Shown here: one piece after another, positions 48,401 through 60,482 of the stretch
How the letters are laid out: every line of letters begins with the position of its first letter
Numbering within the stretch: position 1 is the stretch's first letter
Notes under the pieces: generated by a model
What the model saw: only the letters and a program-made list of their open reading frames with translations
Told to the model about the DNA's origin: nothing
The model's database searches: none
Made by a program: the position numbers and the translations under genes
Assembly (NCBI GenBank): GCA_017979445.1
Contig: CM030716.1
Coordinates: 10,477,974-10,541,973 of the forward strand
Direction of reading: 5' to 3'
DNA length: 64,000 nt
Source: Akebia trifoliata
Taxonomy: Eukaryota; Streptophyta; Magnoliopsida; Ranunculales; Lardizabalaceae

Positions 48401-49106
48401 AGAATGATTTTTGTTCATTTAAGAACGGTGCAACACTATCACAAAAGGCACCCCATTTTCTAATCAATTCATCGGTGATTCGTTTTTTGGCGTTCCTTAA
48501 AGCTCTACAAGGATTGGTCATGAACAAGAAAGAACAATAAAACAACCAAATTGGAAAAGTGAAGAAACTAACCAATAAACTGATTTGAAAAGCAACTGCT
48601 TTAATAACAAATCCTGCAAGCAAAACCAGAAAACTTGAAGAAGAAAAAGAATCATCATCATGTTCTCCCAAATAAGAATCCCCAATTTCAGAAGTAATGC
48701 TAGAATTCTCTTGAATCTGTTTGTTTTCACCATTAATTCCATTAGATCTGTCAACCTTATCGTGATCCTTTAAATCCAACAAAATTTTATTTCTTTTCTC
48801 TCTTGGAGTGATTCCTTCAATAAGTTGGCTACTTTCCGAAATTATTTGCGAATTATAATTCGAATCTTTTGATTCCTCGCCAAACCTAAACGATGATCGA
48901 TGACGAAGGGTATTAGAAAAACGAGATTCGGATGAATTTGTATCTCTGATGATTACCTCATTAGCTTTCTCTTCAATGGATTCGAGCTGAGAAACCTTCC
49001 ATAATTCTACGGATTCTTCTCCCGATTCGAAATTGGAAATGCAATCGAAGAAAGGAAATTCGTCGAAAGCGTCGAAGAACTTATCGGAGATACAGTTTTC
49101 GCCCAT
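45419..49106 (-). CDS. SEIPIN2: Seipin (SEIPIN2/3 type), 2 exons
   Basis: Exons: complement(48045-49106) and complement(45419-45910), joined in phase 0 through CAG|GTATTC and GAAG|GTAAGG, giving 517 residues. Seipins are ER membrane proteins that assemble as rings and shape lipid-droplet formation and size. The long N-terminus (1-156), with FFDAFDEFPFFDC near the start, is typical of plant SEIPIN2/3 and absent from SEIPIN1. Hydrophobic segments lie at about 158-195, 243-272 and 465-487. The luminal seipin domain between includes TLPESEYNRNLGIFQ joined to VRADFLSENGEVTASS, then RGFTEG and LEQRAEYRSGAGIPEIYAA. Length is close to Arabidopsis SEIPIN2. The single 2.1-kb intron holds an antisense LINE end and a MITE. 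SEIPIN2 versus SEIPIN3 cannot be decided here. Confidence 0.93.
46340..47645 (+). mobile_element. LINE 3' end, copy e (seipin intron, antisense)
   Basis: The decayed plus-strand ORF2 includes VWKDILKVLPNFCK, GTQVQFWEDRWCASSPLC, DFGLRRSINDWGVEF and a zf-RVT region FCVLCEPNRKSVSHLLLHCS. It ends with ELPFRWHMLHKAGD. Several stops and frameshifts. A (TA)n run, not a clear A-tail, follows at about 47,640. Confidence 0.8.
47656..47845. mobile_element. Palindromic MITE, copy 3, in a (TA)n tract
   Basis: TA runs flank it at 47,640-47,655 and 47,846-47,855. Inverted arms carry CCAAAGTTTTGTTCTATATG and CATATAGGACAAAACACTTT. The centre is one copy of the hairpin core also seen at 9.6-9.9 and 18.0-18.3 kb (GAGGATGATCTCCTCACC; CAAAAATCAGCTCATTC). 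No coding. Located in the seipin intron. Confidence 0.8.
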
Positions 49107-49330
49107 CTTCGATTCTTTGATCGGAGAAAATGGGGTAATTTCAATATGAAATTAGGGTTTCTGGCACTTTTCATTCGAGAAAAGTGAGGGAAGAGAGATG
49201 AAGAAAAGGAGGACGACAGTCGAAGAAACGAATAGATGCAGCTGAAGGGCGGATTGAGATTTGAGACTTGAGAGGGTACGATTGCGTGGCGTTTTGATGA
49301 TAACTTACGCACTATGCGTATGTGTGCACT
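49107..49330 (-). promoter_or_regulatory. 5' leader of the seipin gene with a telo-box
   Basis: On the minus strand an AAACCCTAA telo-box (49,152-49,160) sits about 46 bases upstream of the start codon. The leader is rich in CT on the minus strand. No TATA box was assigned. Confidence 0.5.
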
Positions 49331-49469
49331 TCAGATAAGATATGAGAATGGAAAACACTTTTCTTACTCTGTTAGTAAGGTAAATTTACTGACCGAATGA
49401 AGTTGTGATATCCGAAAGATGATCTGATGCCACAAGGTTGTAGACGAAAAAATTATTACAAAATAAAGT

Positions 49470-50230
49470 TATTTTTCACCATTGATTTTCTAATTTTAAA
49501 TCTGGGAGTTTGATAGTCGAACATTTTTAATATCCTAGATCAAGTTAAAAAATATTTTATTTTTAGAAATATTTTTTTGAATCTAATTTTTATTTATAAA
49601 ATCTAGAAGGATGTAGTGTTGAATTTTCAATTTGATACTTCTTATTAAGATTTGAGATCTTAATGGGTTGGTAAGGCTAGCCTAGTTTTAAGAGAATTAA
49701 ATAATAATAATAATAATGAGAGATTTATGTAGCAGACATAACTGTTATACTTTTATTACGAAAACTCCCTTGAAGTTCTGACAACTCCAAGGGAACCTTG
49801 CTTTATGAAGTTTGTTACCCACTAAATCTCACTTTATTAAGTTCATTACAAGAAAACCCCGGAGCTAGATTCACGTTATAAATTTTTAATTTTTCTATTT
49901 AATTTGTTACTTGACATATTTGGGAATGACTTCTAATCACATTAATTTGTGGTGTTCAAAACCATGATTTGGCGTACAAGAAAAAATTCTAAGAACTTAA
50001 AAAAAAAAAATTCATTGTTGAATTTTAATTTTAAATTTGGGAGTTCTATATTCATCCACTTTCTACTATCAAGATAAAAAAAATTCTTTTAATTTTTCTG
50101 TAGAATATTAGTTTTTACATGCAACCTAGAAATTTGTGTTGTTAGATTGCTAATTTGATTCTCCATGTGGGCCCAATGACTCTTAATAAGATTTGAAATC
50201 TTACTAAGTTAGTCATGGTAGCATGATTCA
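49470..50230 (+). repeat. Diverged direct duplication, about 530 bp apart
   Basis: A block of roughly 200 bp at 49,480-49,690 (TTTTAAATCTGGGAGTTTGA, then TTAAGATTTGAGATCTTA) recurs at 50,010-50,220 (TTTTAAATTTGGGAGTTCTA, then AATAAGATTTGAAATCTTAC). They could be decayed terminal repeats of a TRIM-like element. Short (AAT)n runs follow each block (49,690 and 50,325). Confidence 0.5.
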
Positions 50231-51180
50231 TTAAGCAAGGTTTGTGCCGGTAACAAACTTGATGAAGTATGCGAGTATTTGTAATAAAATTGCAACAAAT
50301 AGGTCTTCCATGTAAATCTCTCGATAATAATAATAATTATTATTATTGTGTTCAAGCTTGGTACTTGAGAGATGCATCCTCAGGCCAACATGATCTCTAC
50401 AAATAAAAAGAGAAAAATTTCTTAAATCCCTTTGATAGAAGGATTTTTTTTTAATTAGTCCTTAAATTTTAAGACTTTTCTTGGTAGTCCATTTAATAAT
50501 TTTTTATTTCTAATCAATCCTTGAACCCCACTCCACACATCTCTTATGATTAAAATGTCAAAACTATCGTTACCATTCAAACTCATCATTTTTTGTCCAA
50601 AAAATTAGATTCTTGACATCCTAGTCGAGTTTTGGAGTCTCCAATCTGATGGAAGGATTTGAAAAGAAAGAAGAGGCCATTTTAAAGGATTTTTCAAATA
50701 TTTTGAAGAAGTATGTAAAAAATTAAATTTTTTTTTACAAATTTTTTCTTCATTTTTGGATGAAAATCGATCATGGATGCCTTTTTTGATTTGAAATCAT
50801 CTACATAAGTTGTTATGTTAAGTTTTTAGTTGATTTTTCCATGTATTTTTGTTGTAAAAACTTGAAAAATGAAAAATAGATAGATTTTTATCAACGTTAA
50901 GCTCACCCATTTTTATTTTTGAGATCAATTAAGTAGGGAGATTTGCAGAAACATAGAGAAAGGTAAGATTTTATTAAATATATTTTTTTAATACTAATAA
51001 AGGGAATAAAATGATTTAGGTTGGTGGCACCATCGTCGAAGAATGATGCTCCAAGATCAATGTGCTCGAAGGAGCTTGAGTTCTAATACCATGTAGAATT
51101 TTGAAATTTTATTGATAATTCTTGGATGAATATTATATGAACCTTGATAAGATATTTATAGGGATTACATCAACTTGAAA
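50231..51180. other. Gene-free AT-rich spacer
   Basis: An (ATA)n/(TTA)n palindrome lies at about 50,325-50,346. No gene or recognised element was seen in the rest. Confidence 0.4.
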
Positions 51181-52640
51181 GCGCCCTTGATCCGAGGGGT
51201 GCCCGGATCCGCTTTTGACCTTTGAGGTTTGAGAGTCGCCACCTAATTATTATGGTTTAGGAATCAAACATTGACTCTAAAAGGCAAAAAAAAAAAAAAA
51301 AAAAAACTAATCTACGAAAATTGATAAACTAAGTCTGGGGATCACATTACGAAGTTGGAAGGTGTTAGGCACCAATCCTGCCCGACAAACGCCGGTCTCT
51401 ACTTATTCCCAATTAAACTACATTGCTAAAAGACCTAAGTAATAATAAAAAAAAGAAAAAAATAGTCACTTTTACCGACACCACGGTTTTGTTCCCTCAG
51501 ATCTAATAGAACCGCTCATTGTACCGTACTCCTCGTTCCGTTCTGTCGTTGGATTCGCTTTGGATCCCCAAGGCAATATATCTCTTTCTTAGATTTGAAT
51601 TCTTTGGATTTGTTTATGGATTTCTAGGTGTTTTTGAAGGGTTTCTAGGTGTTTTTTAAATTAAAATTGAGGTATGGGTGTTAGGGCTTCAAAATTTGGG
51701 TTTATGGGAGGTTAGGAAAGTTTTTTGACCTACTTCTCTTAGGATTTATTTTTTGATGCGAAAATAGGTTGTAAGGACCCTTATTTATAGATTTTTTTAA
51801 GTGCCTTTTAGATAGAGTTAATATTTAATTATACTTCTTTTAGAGAGAGTTATTGTTTAATTGTAACTATTTTAGGTAGAGTTATATTTTGATTAGAATT
51901 ATTGTAAATTGAGTTATTATTTAATTGGGATTGTTTTTAATAGAGTTATTATTTAATTAGAATTCTATTAGGATTTTGACTTTTAGTCGCACTTGATTGA
52001 CTTTAAGATTTTGACTTTAGTCTTACTTGATTGACTTTAAGATTTTGACTTTAGTCTTACTTGATTGAATTTAGTCTTACTTGATTGACTTTAATTTTTT
52101 GGAGAACCCCCCTTTATTATATCTTTAATTCTTTGGGCCCCCCCAGATGGAGGGTTCCTTTAATAAATATCTGGGCAACCATCAACAATTTTGCCTGAGA
52201 GCTTGATTGATCGATTTTTTTGTTCAGATTTTTAAATTAATTTTATTAATGTTTCACTTTACATTATTTAATATTTTATTTATTAATTTTAGAATTTAAA
52301 ACTTTTTTAATTGAAAAATTATTGTTTTGCCCCTAAAGAGAACTTTTGCGTTTCAAGTAGGTTTTTGATGTTCTAGGATGTTTTAAAATTGATTTTTTGT
52401 AATTAATTCAATGGGAATATTGGTTTATGTCATTTATGAACTTTTTTTGTGTGAAATGGTCGTGAACTTTATGAGGGGCATTTTTCGTAATTTTATCGAA
52501 TTCTGTGAAAATCGACGCAATGATTTATTTGGTTTTGATTTGTTATTTTATGTATTCGAATGAGTTTTCCTAAGCATAATGTAAGCTCTAGGGATGTTTT
52601 GAGGTTAGGGGTATTTTGGTAATTTGGTCTACTTGGGGAA
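51181..52640 (-). repeat. Truncated inverted LTR of the same gypsy family
   Basis: On the minus strand this follows the LTR of the large gypsy element: the GGATCCG...TTTTGACC end at 51,190-51,230, GGTGGCGACTC-like and AACACCTTCCAAC-like words, the repeated AAGTCAA/AGACTAAA units (51,965-52,100), and ACGAAAAATGCCCCTCATAAAG (52,470-52,490). The first about 230 bases of the LTR, starting TGTAGACACC, are missing, so it is cut off near 52,640. It is more diverged than the two LTRs of the intact copy. Confidence 0.85.
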
Positions 52641-52734
52641 AATAAAATATTTTGTTTTCTTGAAATATTTATAACTTAAATAAAGTTGTTCTGATCCTTA
52701 TTTTATTAAGACTTTGTTCAATCTTTTTTAAACA

Positions 52735-53108
52735 GATAAAATAGGCAAGCTGGGAAGAATGATATTAGAGGAGGTAAGGTAGGCAAGGAAGCAACTCGAC
52801 TATAAAGGATAGGAGCGACAAAGCAACTTGCCCCAAGTAAGGTTCCGGAGGTGGAGTTGGAATCCGCAACAGAGGCTGCTGCTTCAGAAACAGAAGAAAG
52901 AGAATCCACTGCTGATTATTCAACTTGATATACTGTTGAAACGAGCTCAGATGCTCCGGGGTCTGGTCGAGCCATCTTTGTGTTTGTTTCTTAGTTTAGT
53001 TTGCGCTAGCTGGGCCTGAATCCCGGCAGACAATTATCTGCCGCTAGAGAATCACCTAAGGGAAGAAGGGAAATGAGGTCCTTAGATTAGAGTTGCTTCC
53101 TAGCTGCC
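52735..53108. other. GC-richer segment resembling plant mitochondrial DNA (left half)
   Basis: Composition is sharply less AT-rich than the flanks, with words such as GTAAGGTTCCGGAGGTGGAG and GCTAGCTGGGCCTGAATCCC. Together with 63,609-64,000 it forms the target into which the gypsy element inserted. A nuclear copy of mitochondrial DNA is an impression from style, not a match. Confidence 0.35.
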
Positions 53109-54888
53109 GGTAGACACCTCATTTTTGCACTTGCCTGATTAATCAACTCGTCAACCCGATCGTAATGATTCCCAATGATGGATGTGTATTCCATTGCTTT
53201 ATTTTGTTACCAGATGTGTTTCAGAAATCCGGATGAGGTATCTCGAACTGACAAAACCTTAGAAACCACGCTACGCTAGGAAAATACGACTATAAAAACA
53301 TAGAAATCAGCATCTTGCAGACCAAAAAGAAGCTTCACGATAAAAATCACTAAAAATTGATCAAATTACCAAAATACCCCTAATATCAAAATAACCCTAG
53401 AGCCTACATTACGCTTAGGAAAACCCTTTCGAACACATAAAATAATAAATCGGAAGTAAATAAATCATTTCGTCAATTTTAACAGAATTCGACAAAATTA
53501 CGAAAATGCCCCTCATAAAGTTCATGACCATTTCACACACAAAATTTCATAAATGACACAAACCAATATTTCCATTGAATTCCTTATGAAAAATTGATTC
53601 TAAAACATCGTAGAACATTAAAAATCGACTTAAAACGTGAAAAGTCCTCTCCGGGGGCAAAATGGTAATTTCACAATTTTCATAATAAATTTTTTTGAAA
53701 TTAATAAATAAAACATTAAATAATTAAAGTGAAACATTGATGAAATTAATTTAAAATTTTGAATTAAAAAATCGATCAATCGGGCTTTCAAGTAAAATTG
53801 TTGAGGGTTCGTGAGATATTTCTTTAAGGACCCCTCTATTTAGGGGTCCAAAGAATTAAAGATATAATAGAGGGGGGTTCTCCAAAAATTAAAAGTAAAT
53901 CAAGCAAGACTAAAGTCAAGGTATTAAAGTCAATCAAGTGAGACTAAAGTCAAAATTAAAGTCAATTAAGCAAGACTGAAGTCAAAATATTAAAAGTCAA
54001 TCAAGTAAGACTAAAGTCAAAATATTAAAAGTCAATCAAATAAGACCAAAAGTCAAAATCATAATAGAGTTCTAATTAAAAAATAGCTCTATCTAATAGA
54101 GTTCTAACTAAAAAGTAACTCTATCTAATAGAGTTCTAACTAAAAAATAATTCTACCTAAAACAATTCTAATTAAAACACAATTCTACCTAAAACAAGTC
54201 TAACTAAAACACAACTCTAATTAAAAGAACTCTAATTAAACACTAACTCTATCCAAATCAACCCCTAAAAACATCTATAAATAGAGGTGCTCACACCCTA
54301 TTTTCGTATAAAATCATAAATCTTAAGAGAACTAGGTCTAAAAACCCCCCTAGCCTCCCATAAACCTTAGTTTTGGAGTCCCAACTCCTTACCTAACATC
54401 CCTCATTCGAGTTTAGCCTAAGAAGCGCCAAAAAGCCTTCTAAAAACATCCCAAAATCTGCAACAAACTTGAAGAGTTCAGATCCAAAAATAAGGAGATA
54501 CCTTGTCTCGGAGATCCGAAATCAAATCCAGAGACAGAACGAAGCAAGGGAGTACGGTACAAGGAGCTATTTTTGTCAGATCTGAGGGAACAAAGTCCTT
54601 GCTATCGAAAATGTATAAATTTTTTTATTATTTATTTTTATATAGGTTTTTAGCAATGTAATTTATTTGGGAAGTTAGTAGAGACCGGCTTTGGCCGGGC
54701 GGGGTTGGTGCCTAACACCTTCCAACCCCGTAACATGATCCCCGGATTCAGATTTTCTGTGGTAGATTAGTTCTTTTTATCCATTTTAGAGTCAGTTTGG
54801 TTCGTAGGCCACAATAACTAGGTGGCGACTCCCAAATCTCAAGGGTCAAAAGCGGATCCGCGCACCCCGCGGATCGACGGCGCTTTCA
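53109..54888 (+). repeat. 5' LTR of the gypsy element
   Basis: It begins GGTAGACACC (the 3' copy has TGTAGACACC) and ends GCGCTTTCA. Short repeats of AAGTCAATCAAGTAAGACTA (about 53,920-54,060) and AATAGAGTTCTAACTAAAAA (about 54,060-54,250) lie before a TATAAATA box at 54,276-54,283. The two LTRs differ by only a few substitutions per 100 bases plus small indels in the repeated part. Confidence 0.92.
54276..54283 (+). promoter_or_regulatory. TATA box of the 5' LTR
   Basis: TATAAATA in CATCTATAAATAGAGGTGC, conserved at 62,997-63,004 in the 3' LTR. The R region should begin about 30 bases downstream. Confidence 0.7.
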
Positions 54889-54889
54889 G

Positions 54890-54907
54890 TGGCGACTCCA
54901 CTCGGGA
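54890..54907 (+). other. Primer-binding site
   Basis: TGGCGACTCCACTCGGGA starts one base after the LTR end. Its TGG start fits pairing with a tRNA CCA end. The sequence resembles the tRNA-Arg-type PBS recalled for Tat/Ogre elements. Confidence 0.7.
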
Positions 54908-55144
54908 CTATTGATGATCAAACTTGAAAAACCCCAAGTATGAGAGTATTGCCAAGATGACCTAGTTTTTTTTTATTATTTAGTTCGACTTATTTTATTT
55001 ATTTTTTCTGTTTATTTATTTTTGTGACTTGATCGTAGATGTTTTTGGGTATTGCATTTTTTTTCCCAATTAAGGATCACTTTTTGATGACCCCTAAATA
55101 ATGAAAGATTCAAATAGACATATGAAAATGATGGAATGATGAAG

Positions 55145-55900
55145 GTTGGGACAGTAATGTTAAAACGTTTTTACAAAACATTTTAGTGAGAATTAAGTCT
55201 GGGAACCTATTAATAAAACGTAGATCTTATTGAGTAGATTAATTTAGAATCTGAGTTCACTCAATTTCGTTATCGGAAGCCTTAGATATCATCGATGCAA
55301 GTTCAATCTGTAAATCTGGAATTGTTGCTGAATAAAGGTTGGGACAGTAATGTTAAAACGTTTTTACAAAACATTCTAGTGAGAATTAAATCTGGGAACC
55401 TATTAATAAAACGTAGATCTCATTGAGTAGATTAATTTAGAATCTGAGTTCACTCAATTTCGTTATCAGAAGCCTTAGATATCATCGATGCAAGTTTAAT
55501 CTGTAAATCTGGAATTGTTGCTGAATAAAGGCTGGGACAGCAGTGTTAAAACGTTTTTACAAAACATTCTAGTGAGAATTAAGTCTGGGAACCTCTTAAT
55601 AAAACGTAGATCTCATCGTTTAGATTAATTTAGAACCTGAGTTCACTCAATTTCGTTATCGAAAGCCTTAGATATCATCGATGGAAGTTCAATCTGTAAA
55701 TCTGAAATTATTTCTGAATGAAGGTTGGGACATCAATGTTAAAACGTTTTTACAGAATATTTTATTGAGAACGAAGTCTAGGCACCTATTAATAAAATGT
55801 AGATCTCATCGAGTAGATTAATTTAGAACTTGAGATCACTCGATTTTGTTATCGAGAGCCTTAGATATCATCGATGCAAGTTCGGATTGTATTTTCATAA
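55145..55900 (+). repeat. 193-bp tandem repeat, about 4 copies
   Basis: GGTTGGGACAGTAATGTTAA, or a close variant, starts units at 55,145, 55,338, 55,531 and 55,724, an exact 193-bp period. Each unit holds AACGTAGATCT, GATTAATTTAGAA and CTTAGATATCATCGATG. The last copy is the most diverged. It lies in the leader part of the gypsy interior. Confidence 0.95.
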
Positions 55901-58420
55901 TTCACAGAAAATCTGAATTTATCTAATGTTGGCACAATTAATGTTCCTGAGAGTGAGCTCATCTCAACCATTGTCATTCTATCATCAATGTAACATCTAT
56001 TGGAATCTCGATTTATTTTGGATCACCCAAAAGTGATCATTGATTGGACCTTAAAAATTATAAAAATTATGCCTATTGCAATGTTTGTTTGATCAATTAT
56101 TATATGCCATGCTCATTAATTGATTTGCCATGATCTTAACAGATATATTTGTGATGTGTTTGCTTTCATCTAAATTTCGATGTGATGGGTTTTATATTAT
56201 TTTCTTGATCAATATCCATTTGATATCCATATGTGATGACATAATCTGACCCATGGGCCCATGTGTTTGAAAAAAGCCCTGGGCACACCCCACCCTGTTT
56301 TGCATACAACACATGCATGTTTATTGTTTTGCACACTTACACGTCCTATATAACCGACGTGGCACTAGTGCGTGGCCCGATCTCTTCGGAGATGCGACGT
56401 CATTCATGAAAACTACAACTCTAGTCACGTACCTTAGGGTATATCAAACTGGGGCATCAATACCATCTGATCAGGTGATTCTGAGAGATATATTGATGCA
56501 CCCAGGCTGGAGCGACCTGAGCCTTTTACCTATTGTGAGCCACACAGTCACATGTCCCGATTGCCAACGTAGTAGTAGTACGTGGTCGGTCCCCTCGTGG
56601 GATGCTAAACCATTTATGAAAGCTACAACTCTTGACTCGTACCCATAGGTATGTAAAAGATAATCTAAATATATCAATTGCACTTCTTGGTCAAAACCAG
56701 TGCCTAAGCGAGATCTTGCCCCGCTATACCTTACTGTACGAGGGGGATAGACTATGTCTATTCTAGACGAGAGGTATTTAAGTGGGCCCTTGCTCAGCAT
56801 CGTGCGCCACATCTCAACTGGAGATCAAACTGGCTGTTTTTGACTTCAGAGAAGTGGGTTGAGGTTTTAGATTATCACCTATACGGTATATCAAACCAAG
56901 TCACCACGTATCGAAAGGTATATAGGTGTGCTTGGGCAAGGGTGGCCAGATAAAAATGCATTGCACGTAGTAAGCTTAGAGTCTAGAAACATTTCCTGTG
57001 GGTCACGACTCAAACTTATCGTGGGTGTTCCCGGGTTGTTTATTGAATAGAACCTTTGGATTGATGAATGTATGTGAATGATGTAAATGATGAGATCAGA
57101 GTGTATGATTGTCCCCAAGGATAAAAAATGTTGTTCTTGGAAATTAAAATGGGTGCACCAAACCAATAAAAAAATCCATTTTAAACTTGACCTAGTCCAT
57201 CTCGATCCAATGATCATTATGGGCCGAGCCATTTGAATCAAAATGAAATTCAAACTTTTTTCTGATTCGGATTTTAAATCCATTTTAAAAGAAGAAAAAT
57301 ATTTTCTAGAAGAGAAATGCTTTTCGAAAGTAAAATATTTTCTGGAAGAATAAGATTTTCCAAAAGGAAATGCTTCCCAAAAAGTTTTCTAAAAAAAAAA
57401 AGGGAGAAAAATATTTTTCAGAAAAAAATGGTTTACAAAAAATTTATTTTTGCATGAAAAATTATTGAAATATGTTTGTGGAAGTTGTTATTCAATGAAA
57501 ACATTATTTGTCAATATTTTTCAAGAGTGCAATAAAATTATTTTTCTGAATAATCATTACATTAAGAAATTGTTTAATGGATTGGTGCACAGAATTCAAT
57601 AAAATCTCAGGGTTCGTTTAAAATGTTATCAAAGGGGTAATCCTGGAATTGATTAAATTCACCTTCAATGAGGTTTAAGGGTTATCGTTATATCTAAGCT
57701 CAATCGTCCATCGTCTAGCTAGGGTTGTAAATCCGGTCAGTTAGAGTAAACGTCAATATCAAGTCAACAGTGAAAAATGACCTCAAAATTTCTCAACATC
57801 GCCCAGTTGTTCTTTGAAGATCACAGTGCCTCAGTCATGCCGGTTGTAAGCAATGTCTCAGTTCTCAGTCCTAATCAAGCCCGATGTGGGTAGTTGTTTT
57901 GAATTTTCATGAGTTATTTGGGTTAGCTCGAGTCCTTGTTTTCAGCAAGATCATGTCTTCTTTAAATTGAGTCTACTCTTTTCCTGTTGAGTCGAGTTAG
58001 TTTATCGAGTTTATAGAGGTGTCTATTGCCCCTTCTGAATTTGATTGGATTAAGAAAATTTTTAGATACCTCGAGCGCATTAACGAATTAACTAATAATC
58101 TAGCTTCAAGGATGTATTTTTCTTCTGAACAAGAAGATAAGAGTCGGGCTCAAGAAAGCAAAGGTCATTGACCTCGGAACAGAAATAAATTCCTAAAGAA
58201 ATTCAAATAGAAACCATCCTATCCCTAGAGGAACACAAGGGGATAATGAATTTTCTCAGAAATTTCAAAAAACTTGTTCGCGTGATCCGATGAGGATGTG
58301 TTAGGTACAAGCTTGGGTGTTGTTCAACACGGAATAGATACTCGCTTGATGAGATGAAAATATCAATAGAGATGTTATAAAATATATCAAGGCTATCCTC
58401 ATTATATATTGAGTTGCAAA
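55901..58420 (+). other. Leader/gag-position region of the gypsy element, no intact coding
   Basis: Reading frames here are short and unsupported. 56,330-56,900 is GC-richer, with two related words (GCGTGGCCCGATCTCTTCGG and CGTGGTCGGTCCCCTCGTGG) followed by GAAAACTACAACTCT / GAAAGCTACAACTCT, a diverged 200-bp direct repeat. 57,280-57,560 is a low-complexity A-rich stretch. No gag, protease or reverse transcriptase motif was found. Confidence 0.5.
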
Positions 58421-58424
58421 TCAC

Positions 58425-59127
58425 ATATTATCAATCGATATGGGGGTACCATTTGAACTAATCCCTGATAATGGGTCGTACTTCAAAGCTTAAGTCATTA
58501 TTCTGTGTACAAAGTTCAAGATCCGGCATCACAGATCATCCCCCTACCGTCCTCAGATTAATGGAGCGGTTGAAGCAGCTCGTAAGAGTCTCAAGATAAT
58601 TATCGTGAAAATGTGTCAATCACACCAAGATTAGTCAGAAAAGTTACCATTCACACTATGGGGGTGTCGTACTTCAAATACAATCTTCCACTGGAACTAT
58701 TCCCTGTTCTATAATATATTATCTGAAAGCAGTCTTACCAGTTGAAATAGAAATACCATATCTCATGGTCTTGATGAAAAGTCAGTTGCTAAAAACAGAC
58801 TAGGCTCGTTATTGGGTATGAAGAGCTAAACCAGATTGAAAAAGAAAATAACTTAGAGTTCTGTGCCACGTGCAAACTTATCAAAGAAGAGTCGCCCGTG
58901 CATTTGACAAAAAGATCAAGGCCCGTCACTTACAAGATAGAGATTTAATACTCAAAGAGAATCAAGCACCTATCTTTGACCCTAGAGGGAAGTTCAAACC
59001 AAATTGGGGGGGTCTGTTCATCATCAAAGAAATATTACCCGAAAAAACTGTCAGACTTTAAGATTATGATGGAATTGAATTACCAGAACCAACCAACCTT
59101 GACCAAATCAAACGGTACTACATTTAA
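58425..59127 (+). pseudogene. Gypsy integrase C-terminal half, decayed
   Basis: The plus strand reads MGVPFELIPDNGSYFKA, FKIRHHRSSPYRPQINGAVE and SEKLPFTLWGCRTS, then QTYQRRVARAFDKKIKAR, DPRGKFKPNWGGLFIIKE and the end LDQIKRYYI. DNG and NGAVE carry the second acidic residue and the glutamate of the DDE site; the N-terminal zinc finger and first aspartate are not seen. Stops after FKA, HQD and KTVRL and shifts between 58,690 and 58,870 kill the frame. Confidence 0.88.
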
Positions 59128-59636
59128 GGAGGCCATTTTGACCGAATCAATTTTCCTGTTACCCAGTTCAATATCTCCTTTCTCAGCCCTTTGCAACCTT
59201 TTCAAAAAAAAAAATGATAGCTTTTTCTTTCTCAGCCCATTCACCTAACCTAGGGGAGGAAAAAATTCGAACTACGTTTTGGTCTGATCCCTAAATTCTG
59301 GGGTATGTAGGCAACCTGAGAAATTACTTCAGGCCCGACCACATCAAAAAAAAAAAAAAAAGATTCTCCGACAAAGAAAAAATCTAAAAAGAAAAAAATT
59401 AAAAAAAAAAATTTGTCAAAGTGGGAAAGACAATTCAAGGAAAAATAAAATAATTTAAAAGGAAATGCCACACAAGGGGCATTTGGGTTTTTGAGCCTCA
59501 AGATTCCTTTCTTTTTATACCCAGTCCTAAGCTTACCCATGAAAGTCCTCCTAAGTACCGTGCGAAAAGTCAAGGAAGATAGCAAAACATGATCAGACAG
59601 CAACTCTAGAAGTTCAGACAGGAATAAAAAAAAAGA

Positions 59637-59915
59637 GCCTGCTAGGTTGAAAACCCAAAAGGGCAACTTAGGCAAAAATTAAGGCAAGCTCGTGAGGTTA
59701 AAAATCTGAAAGGATGACCTTGGCAACAATCAAAGCAAGAAAAAAAGAAAAAATTATAAGTTCGCTGATCGAAAACCTAAAAAGACGATCTAGGCAAAAG
59801 CTAGAGCATGCTCGCTAGATTGAAAACCTGAATAAGCAATCTAGGCAAAACTTAGAGTTATCAAAATTAAAAGAAAATCTCCGTTGAGTTGAGAGGCTGA
59901 AAAGATAGCCCGAGC
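59637..59915 (+). repeat. Degenerate tandem repeat of about 65 bp after the integrase
   Basis: Four or five units share GAAAACCTGAA, an ATCTAGGCAAAA block and GAGCATGCTCGCTAGATT, at about 59,645, 59,697, 59,768 and 59,820. Poly(A)-rich linkers separate some. The preceding stretch 59,345-59,460 is A-rich low complexity. Confidence 0.6.
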
Positions 59916-60482
59916 CGAAATATCAGAAGTTCGAATGATCAAGTTTCAATACCCAGTTTGAACCAAATATAGACTCAGTGGATACAAGTATCTCGTCTAT
60001 GATTGATCTGAAGAGTTTCATGTCCCTAAGCAAACCGACGGGGTGAAAGAACAAATTCTATGATGAATTTCAGAAAGAAATATTTTGTTCCAATTTCTTT
60101 GAGCCTGACTCAAAATCTTCAATATAAAAAGTCAAAATTAAAAGTTAAACCTCTATTGCGCTTGCTGTAATCAAGAATTTCAAACTTTCATAACAATGAC
60201 ACTTCTTTTTTCTAAAGAATATAGTTTACCCCCTTATACTAGGGGCATTCGTTTTCAAATTATGTTCAATTATCCCCAGTGCAATGTTCCTTGTCAAACT
60301 TGGGGCATTTTGGTTCTGAAACCTGGTCAATTCAAACCCCAAAGGATAAGGTTAACTTTGAATTAAAGGTTACCCTCTTGATAGCAATTTTGAAAACTCC
60401 TAAGATTCAAAGAGAGTTAAAATGTTTACCAGACCTTCATAAAATCTAATTTTTTATTAAAAAAAATCAAATGTGAGGTTAA

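Noticed and set aside
45419..49106. Second seipin-related frame at 48,518-48,754
   Set aside because: It is an out-of-frame shadow on the same strand as seipin exon 1.
56313..57283. Open frames of 111-130 codons in the gypsy interior
   Set aside because: No gag or pol motif; they overlap on both strands within a GC-richer repeated stretch.
59250..59675. 141-codon minus-strand frame rich in Phe and Leu
   Set aside because: It is the reverse of an A-rich low-complexity stretch (poly-A read as poly-Phe).
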